Below are positions 58,561 through 64,000 of a stretch of DNA of 64,000 nucleotides, piece by piece (position 1 is the first letter of the stretch; every line of letters begins with the position of its first letter). The stretch comes from Megalonaias nervosa. Its lineage: Eukaryota; Mollusca; Bivalvia; Unionida; Unionidae. Made by a program: the position numbers and the translations under genes. Where the stretch lies: NCBI GenBank assembly GCA_016617855.1, contig JAECUM010001789.1, positions 43,286 through 107,285 of the forward strand. The letters run 5' to 3'. The notes under the pieces are model-generated. The model saw only the letters and a program-made list of their open reading frames with translations. It was not told where the DNA came from and searched no databases.

Positions 58561-58756
58561 CAGTTTTGGTAGCTTGAGAATATATATTTTAACCAAAGCA
58601 GAAATGTTAAAATTATGGATTTCGCGATTTATTTTATATTTTTATTCAGAATTTGGTAGTATATGCTAATCACAGTAGCTGGCACTATATGCTTTTCACT
58701 GTTGACTGAGTCAAGGCTAGGTAACTGTATAATTATTTCTGAAACGTATATTTGTA

Positions 58757-59330
58757 ACTGAAGCTCGTGGTCCAGTGGTAGTACGGCTGACTCTCATACT
58801 CGAGGTCTTGAGTTCGATTCCCATGACTGACATTGTCGATGGACACGATCCAATGCCAATTTTTCTATTGGGGGTTCCAAACCCCTATACACCTCCTCAT
58901 CACGTCGAACAACGTGGTGAGTGCGTTTTGCACTTACCCCGGGGTTTGATTTGTGGGGGGTGTACATGAAAATTCTTGACAGCCCTCTGAATTTCTAATA
59001 TTTCGTTTTGCACATTAGAAATTCGCATTGACTCTGTCAGTGGGGTGTGTCTATTTAGGAACCCCCTAAAATAAACAGCAGGATGATGTGAGCTCATGAC
59101 CTTGTGACCTCACTGAAGGGTACCCTACATAAGGACATTCAGAAAGAATGTCGCCAGACAAAAAAGTCTCATGAGGTGCCTGTGGGCCATAAGAAAGGCC
59201 TTAACCATGAAGAGTGCCTGTGGGCCATAAGAAAAAGGCCTTCCAAATGAAAAGTGCCATAAGAAAGGCACCAATGAAAGGACTCTTAGGACCTCATGAT
59301 AAAGGCTTTACTGGCAATGAAGGGACCCCG
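58757..59330 (+). mobile_element. tRNA-headed SINE inside the Maverick
   Basis: The head GCTCGTGGTCCAGTGG (A box) and GAGTTCGATTCCC (B box, about 58810) have tRNA spacing. A body follows with GTGAGTGCGTTTTGCACTT and, near 59180-59290, repeated GTGCCTGTGGGCCATAAGAA words. The 3' limit and target duplication are not clear. It differs from the SINE families at 11.4 and 22.7 kb, so it is a third family. It inserted after the Maverick arrived, or was inherited with a related copy. Confidence 0.7.
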
Positions 59331-59365
59331 TGGAATGATAGACCGATCGTCATCCTGCTGTTTAT

Positions 59366-60092
59366 TTTTATTCAGAAATATTTTTATCTTTATTCAGAAA
59401 TATATTTATATTTATTCAGAAATAATATTTGTATTTATTCAATATTTATTCAGAAATATATTTATATTCATATTTATTCAGAAATATATTTATATTTATA
59501 TTTATTCAGAAATATATTTATATTTACTTAGAAAATATTTTATATTTATTGAGAAATATATTTATATTTATGTTTATTCAGAAATAATATTTATTCAAAA
59601 ATATTTTTATATTTATTCAGAAATATATTTATATTTATTCGGAAATATTTTTATATTTATTCAGAAATATTTTTATCTTTATTCAGAAATATATTTATAT
59701 TTATGTTTATATTTATTCAGAAATATTTTTACATTTATATAGAAATATATTTATATTTATATTTATTCAATATTTATTCAGAAATACGTTTATATTTATT
59801 CAGAAATATATTTATATTTATTCAATATTTATTCAGAAATAATATTTATATTTATTCAGAAATATATTTATATTTATATTTATTCAGAAATTATATATAT
59901 GTTTATTCAGAAATATATTAATATTTATATTTATTCAGAAATATTATTATATTTATTCAGAAATATTTTTATATTTATGGAGAAATATATTGATATTTAT
60001 ATTTATTCAGAAATATATTTATATTTATATTTATTCAGAAATGATATTTATTCAGAAATATAATTATATTTATTCAGAAATACTTTTTATCT
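59366..60092. repeat. AT-rich satellite, TATTTATTCAGAAATATATT units
   Basis: The word TATTTATTCAGAAATA recurs about 25 times with spacers of TTTATATTTA or TTTT, giving unit lengths of about 20-36 bp. Long plus-strand frames (59214-59531, 59296-59742, 59703-59921) only translate this repeat into YLYSEIYLYLFRN-like strings and are not genes. Confidence 0.95.
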
Positions 60093-60112
60093 AAACAAAT
60101 ATTTATTATATA

Positions 60113-60594
60113 ATGAATCATAAAAATATTAATGGTATTATTGTTGCTATTAAGCAATTACAACAAGACGGTATAAAAATATCTGACGAACTTGATCCTA
60201 AAAACTTATGCGTGATTTTGAATCATTAAAATTTCGAAAATCCGAAAATAGATATATACTACCATCTGATTATAGATTCATAAAGTTGATTCAATGTGCA
60301 ATGTTACAGTCGCTGGCAGCAATTACAGATACGCAGTTGAAATTATTTGTTCCACTTTCATGTTCAATCAAAACAATTAGATCAGAATTATCTCACGAAT
60401 ACGAAACAAAAAGATTGTGAACGCTCGTATAAAACAGTTGAGAGAGATTATGTCAAAAGAGTTACTGGCGAAAGATAGCAGTGAGTGTGACTCTACCCAC
60501 AATACGAGTGAAAGTGACTGTAGTGACGTTGTCACCAGTGACAACAAAACCAAAGGTGTCACCATGACTGTGGTACCAGCTAGACAAGAGAGAT
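60113..60594 (+). pseudogene. Unidentified Maverick ORF with acidic Ser-rich tail
   Basis: Start MNHKNINGIIVAIKQLQQDG at 60113, just after the AT satellite. One frameshift near 60205 leads to MRDFESLKFRKSENRYILPS and on to SIKTIRSELSHEYE. A second near 60415 leads to IKQLREIMSKELLAKDSSEC and an acidic tail rich in Ser, Asp, Glu and Thr, ending PARQER at a TAA about 60592-60594. The product would be about 160 residues, helical and charged. I do not recognise the family. It is convergent with the virion gene block. Confidence 0.45.
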
Positions 60595-60707
60595 AATTCA
60601 TTTTCTGACTACAGTAGAAAATTTTTTTTTTATTCTGACAGATTTTTTTTTTTTGCTTGGTGTTTACTACGATCACGTTCTACGATGACGCTCTATGAGC
60701 GTGAGAT
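60595..60707. other. Convergent intergenic spacer
   Basis: T-rich runs (about 60617-60652) lie between the plus-strand unknown ORF and the minus-strand capsid-like gene, where two transcription units converge. No terminator can be defined. Confidence 0.35.
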
Positions 60708-61127
60708 CTACGATCTTACATACAGATTTATATTTAGCGTCTCTGATCTAAGATCCAACAAGTGTCCTGTATGGTCCGTAAGTTTAAAATGTATCCTTGA
60801 TAAGCGGGGATTATGACATTTTAGATAAACAACATTTATTGTTTCTGATACAATCAAATACCATGGTGGTACTTGAGGCGTAAATGAATATAGAATGTAT
60901 CCCTGTTGGGCTTGATTGGTTTTTTCAGCGTGAACTTGATAACTGCCATCAGTGGCGTCACATACTAGATTGACAGCGATCGTTGAAGTAATATTGACGA
61001 TGCCCGGCGAAATATGAAGACCTCCACCATATGAATCATTATTATATTTGAGAATATTTGGCGGCGGGGCTATTTTTCTCCACGATTCGAGTATTTTAGG
61101 AAAATTTTGCTTGATAAGATCATTCAT
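60708..61127 (-). CDS. Maverick capsid-associated protein, probable
   Basis: 139 codons with no internal stop. The C-terminus reads RIHFKLTDHTGHLLDLRSE then TLNINLYVR, matching the ending I know from Maverick/adintovirus virion proteins (I-x-L-x-D-x-x-G-x-L-L-D-L-x-x-E-x-L-x-x-L). It starts 4 bp after the stop of the upstream virion gene, so they are probably co-transcribed. The beta-rich middle would fit a jelly-roll or decoration fold; which virion component it is cannot be told from sequence. It is one of the few intact long frames here. Confidence 0.6.
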   Translation of the reverse strand: MNDLIKQNFPKILESWRKIAPPPNILKYNNDSYGGGLHISPGIVNITSTIAVNLVCDATDGSYQVHAEKTNQAQQGYILYSFTPQVPPWYLIVSETINVVYLKCHNPRLSRIHFKLTDHTGHLLDLRSETLNINLYVRS

Positions 61128-61130
61128 TGA

Positions 61131-62070
61131 TTATTTTAATTCACCGATTTTACGTCTTTTATAAAAATTTTCAGATTGTCCAATCTCATATTTTATACTT
61201 GTTGGATCTGTAAAAAATTTATATATATTTTTTACTACAACATGTTTAGTATATTCGAAATCAATTAATATTTGATTTATATGTTTGATTGATTCTATGA
61301 TGTTTCTTTTTACATTATCGCTGTAATGTTGTATCAAATCAGTGATTAAATTTTTAACATTAGTAAATATCTGGTTAAATTCATCTATCATTGCTGGGAC
61401 TGTAGTACCGAAGATGCATAAATCCAGACTTGCTGTGGCTTCTCTTCCTGGAATTCTCAAATCAGGAATTTTTTCTCGTCCATCAGTAAAAATCTATAAA
61501 TGGACCACGGATGATTATTTCGATATAATGAAACTTTGATCTGTTGTCAGAAATTCATCGCGAAGTGGTTCTGGTGGTCCAAAATAAACCATTGGGACTT
61601 CAGGCCAGCCTAGCACGGTTCTAATTGAATTTTGATATATGTCCACGGCATAATCCGGAGAATTTTTTTCAATGGCCGATGACAGCGTTGGCTCATGAAC
61701 AGTAATAGCTATTTTTGATTCTCTGCCTTTAATGGATTTAATTTTGTGCTGGAATTCTTCATTGATTTGTTCTCTCTGATAACTGCCCGTTGGAATACTG
61801 ACTACTTGCCAATCAGGAGTCCCATAATCTTTATTTTTATTATTTGTAAATTCTAATGAATTATTTGGCTGTAGTCTACCGAAAGATTTCAACCTGATAT
61901 TTGGTCAACTGTGATAAACCCGTAATTGCCCTAGCGCTATCTCTGATGCTGGAATTGTAGTTGGGAAATTAATACTGAATTCAGGATTAGTTGAACTCGC
62001 TGATATCATTGTAGTTCTTACCGGAGTAGTATTAGTGACGATTTGCTGTATTAATTCCTGTGACGTTGTC
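61131..62070 (-). pseudogene. Maverick virion protein (minor capsid/penton-type candidate)
   Basis: Start MTTSQELIQQIVTNTT at 62070. FSINFPTTIPASEIALGQLR and VSIPTGSYQREQINEEFQHK, then QNSIRTVLGW, form the pattern ('wxxixIPxGsY...IN..iq...nSi...LGF') of a conserved Maverick structural protein. The C-terminal third is helical (IFTNVKNLITDLIQHY). Three in-frame stops (TGA 61905-61907, TAA 61515-61517 and another about 20 bp on) interrupt an otherwise constant frame of about 313 codons. The assignment to penton or fibre head is tentative. Confidence 0.6.
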
Positions 62071-62102
62071 ATTATTATTAATACTGTTATTATTTTAAAT
62101 CC

Positions 62103-62520
62103 TATTCAGGAATTTTTTCATCAAATACTTCATTGTAGATTTTTACCATCGTGCTGAATTCTTCATCGGATATTCTGCCATCGTTGAGATACGACGAAAT
62201 CAACGATGATAGTTTGGAATATGCTGTCGTTGCTGTATGTAATTTTACTATATACTCGTGTAATTTTGTGTTCGCGCATGTATCTATTTTTTGTGATAAT
62301 ATTAAAAATACCCGCGATAATTGTTGCAGATGAAACGACGATTGTTACAACTACAGGAGGCGTGCTCATTGTTATCGTTGATAATATTACACCAGTTCCA
62401 GCGATGACCGCAGACACTGAATATACAATTATATCAGTGACAACCACACGTCTGCGATATCTTTTTTAATTTTATTGTATAATCGTCAACGATATTTTTA
62501 GCTTAGATTGCCATCCACAT
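62103..62520 (-). pseudogene. Two-helix membrane protein of Mavericks
   Basis: A basic stretch (KRYRRR) precedes two hydrophobic helices, IIVYSVSAVIAGTGVILST and VVVTIVVSSATIIAGIF. Then REHKITRVYSK and, after a frameshift near 62215, DGRISDEEFSTMVKIYNEV. The order of TM pair, KHxKI and DGxISDEEF is that of a small conserved Maverick protein of unknown role, probably in the virion membrane or in assembly. The natural start lies upstream of 62447, where stops intervene. Confidence 0.65.
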
Positions 62521-62565
62521 ATTTGACTGTATCTGTATTTATGAACGTCCATCATTATATTGCTA

Positions 62566-63522
62566 TTAAATACTTAATTGAGGTGTTTCAGCGACAAATT
62601 CCAGACACCACCAGTAAGATGCCGAGGTTAATTTTTTATCAGATGGTTCCAGTATAAATGTTTCTTCGGTATCTATATTTAACACAATAGACACAGTTCC
62701 AGAAAAATTACCGGTTGAATGACGCCATGGAAATGTAGTAAATATCTTAAATTTTGCAGAACTGAATACGGATAGTCTGTACACACCAGTGATTTCTGCA
62801 GTATGTTTGATAGTGTTATTTTGCAGTGTCCATGTTGATGAGGCTGATGATATTGTGTTTAAGATACTGTTAATTTGTTTATGTGGAATTTTAATCAGAT
62901 TAGTTTTACTGATGATATCAGGAATTCCACTGATAATATCGTTGAGTCTTGCGTGTACGTCTGCGAGTTTAATATCAACAGTTGCTTGACTTCCAAAAAA
63001 TTCATTAATGGTTCTGTTTATGTTTCTACGAAAATTAAGAAATAATTGTACATGATTGGAAAAATCAGTTTTGAGTGTGGTCATTCCATCGTTGATTTTC
63101 GTCAGCGAAGTTGTCACCGGAATTTCCTTATCATATACGTATTTCTTCATTGTAGCGTTGAGATTATCTGTTGGTTCTCCCAAATTAATAATTGTATTAT
63201 TGTTCATGCGGAGAATGCCGGTCATTATATCGCCGGTCTTTAACACTCGTTCGGATATACTCGACGCAGTAACAGCACCAGGAACAAGTTTTCCGTCTCG
63301 GTCATACACAGCAATAAGACCTCATGATAATCAATTACGAATAATAATATCGTTGACCGAAATATTACTCGTCATTAATTTTCCTTCACGGTTTTGAAAT
63401 ACAGCAAGTTCATTTGGATCAACGTTGGCATCATTGATCTGTTTTGTTACTCGCTTGAGTAAATCTTCATCTGGTGCTTGTTGAGGTTTGGTTTTAGTTG
63501 ATCTTACGTAAATATCTACCAT
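62566..63522 (-). pseudogene. Fibre-like attachment protein
   Basis: Start MVDIYVRSTKTKPQQAPDED. The centre has LKTGDIMTGILRMNNNTIIN followed by LGEPTDN and MKKYVYDKE, the phage tail-fibre-type motif (GDxMxGxLxMxxNxIxxLxxPT-x-KxYV) also used in adintovirus-like fibre proteins. A long helical region follows, then a beta-rich C-terminal head (WTLQNNTIKHTAEITGVYRL). Two in-frame stops lie close together near 63322-63333 in an otherwise constant frame. About 319 codons in all. It would bind a host-cell receptor; that role is inferred from the family. Confidence 0.7.
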
Positions 63523-63609
63523 TATATGATTAGCGATTATTTAAAACAGAACTCGTGTACGCGTTACTGGTGTATGCGTGTACAGCCATATGAGGTGGGT
63601 TTTTTATCT

Positions 63610-63937
63610 TTATACAGCATCAAGTACTGCTAGTGCTTCACGGCCACATATTGGAGGATCCGTTAACGTTTGTGTTGGGAACGTTGAATACCAGATTGGA
63701 GTGATTTTATCACTGCTGACATACTTTAAAAATTCTTTTGGTAGTGCCAGTCCGTACGAATCGAAATAAACAATACCACGTGGATCGATTGTGTACACAA
63801 CCCAATGAGTACCTGGACCAGGGTTTTTATCGAGATTAATGATACCGGTTTCAACGCTGTTTGGTTTGTGTGGTAATGGATCACGCATTTTGTAAATTTA
63901 ATCGCTCAGCAGCATCGAGTAAATCAAAATTGGACAT
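63610..63937 (-). pseudogene. Adenain-like cysteine protease (C5 family)
   Basis: Start MSNFDLLDAAERLNLQNA at 63937, then a frameshift near 63888 to MRDPLPHKPNSVETGIINLD. Catalytic His is in GPGTHWVVY, the acid in YFDSYG, the oxyanion Gln in PTQTL and the nucleophile Cys in PPICG. These are the four hallmarks of adenovirus-type maturation proteases, always present in Mavericks. The residues after Cys (REALAVLDAV) deviate from the usual G-x-x-CL ending, so a late frameshift is possible. It processes virion precursors. Confidence 0.88.
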
Positions 63938-64000
63938 ATGGAGGATCAACGAGTCCCTGGAATTCTTAATCCTTTCCCGTACCGAGTTCCTGGAAGTCTC
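63938..64000 (+). CDS. Start of a plus-strand Maverick gene, cut by window edge
   Basis: ATG at 63938 opens a frame beginning MEDQRVPGILNPFPYRVPGS, still open at 64000. It is directly divergent from the protease (start codons adjacent), as at other divergent pairs in this element. The family cannot be identified from 21 residues; it may encode a virion precursor. Confidence 0.35.
   Translation, partial: MEDQRVPGILNPFPYRVPGSL

Larger units (their letters stand above)
50677..64000. mobile_element. Maverick/Polinton (adintovirus-like) element, left part
   Basis: The region carries the diagnostic Maverick gene set: A32-like packaging ATPase, retroviral-type integrase, family-B DNA polymerase, adenain-like protease and virion proteins. 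The right end is outside the window. The candidate left terminus at 50677 begins AG, as Polinton termini are known to do. Most long genes hold in-frame stops (many compatible with C-to-T changes, such as TGA for CGA or TAG for CAG) and frameshifts, so the copy is inactive. A SINE and an AT-rich satellite have expanded it between 58.0 and 60.1 kb. This is an endogenous viral-type element, not evidence of a current infection. Confidence 0.93.

Noticed and set aside
59214..59921. Three long plus-strand frames of up to 148 codons rich in YLYSEI
   Set aside because: They are translations of the AT satellite with no non-repeat sequence of note.

Overview
The window looks like transposon-rich, AT-rich nuclear DNA of an invertebrate animal. 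The phylum cannot be fixed from sequence alone; the mix of tRNA-headed SINEs, CR1/RTE-type LINEs, DIRS elements and a Maverick resembles what is known from marine lophotrochozoans, and that is an inference. I see no host protein-coding exon I would defend, no rRNA gene, no CRISPR array and no bacterial-style operon.

Positions 1-50.6 kb are a graveyard of mobile elements set in unique or minisatellite DNA. LINEs: a CR1/L2-like 3' fragment (3.7-5.05 kb, +); a nearly two-ORF LINE (15.3-18.95 kb, -) whose 3' end recurs at 50.3-50.68 kb (+); a diverged relative of its 5' half (47.1-48.6 kb, -); and two RTE-like copies (19.58-21.78 kb and 40.59-41.13 kb, both -) with target-site duplications. DIRS-like tyrosine-recombinase retrotransposons: 5.3-8.5 kb (-), 21.8-22.55 kb (+), and an opposed pair at 42.95-43.98 kb (+) and 43.98-46.84 kb (-). 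There is a Tigger/pogo-like DNA transposon with TA target duplication (8,680-10,096), a SINE with a 10-bp target duplication (11,444-11,772), and two copies of a second SINE (22.7 and 37.4 kb). Minisatellites are abundant, the largest being about 1.4 kb with 43-bp units (26.0-27.4 kb).

Positions about 50.68-64 kb hold the left part of a Maverick/Polinton (adintovirus-like) element that runs off the right edge. Its genes are, in order: packaging ATPase (-), zinc-ribbon protein (+), parvovirus-type phospholipase A2 domain (+), retroviral-type integrase (+), family-B DNA polymerase joined in one frame to an SF1 helicase with a C-terminal HNH motif (-), Cys-rich protein (+), HNH homing-type endonuclease (+), small unknown ORFs (+), then a virion block on the minus strand: capsid-like protein, Polinton virion protein, two-helix membrane protein, fibre-like protein and adenain-like protease. 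The major capsid protein is not seen and is presumably beyond the right edge. Nearly every long gene carries nonsense or frameshift lesions, so the element is an old, inactive insertion.

The most notable items are the polymerase-helicase-HNH reading frame, the phospholipase A2 ORF next to the integrase, the free-standing HNH endonuclease inside the element, the short inverted repeat that may mark its left terminus beside a LINE tail, and the opposed DIRS pair.
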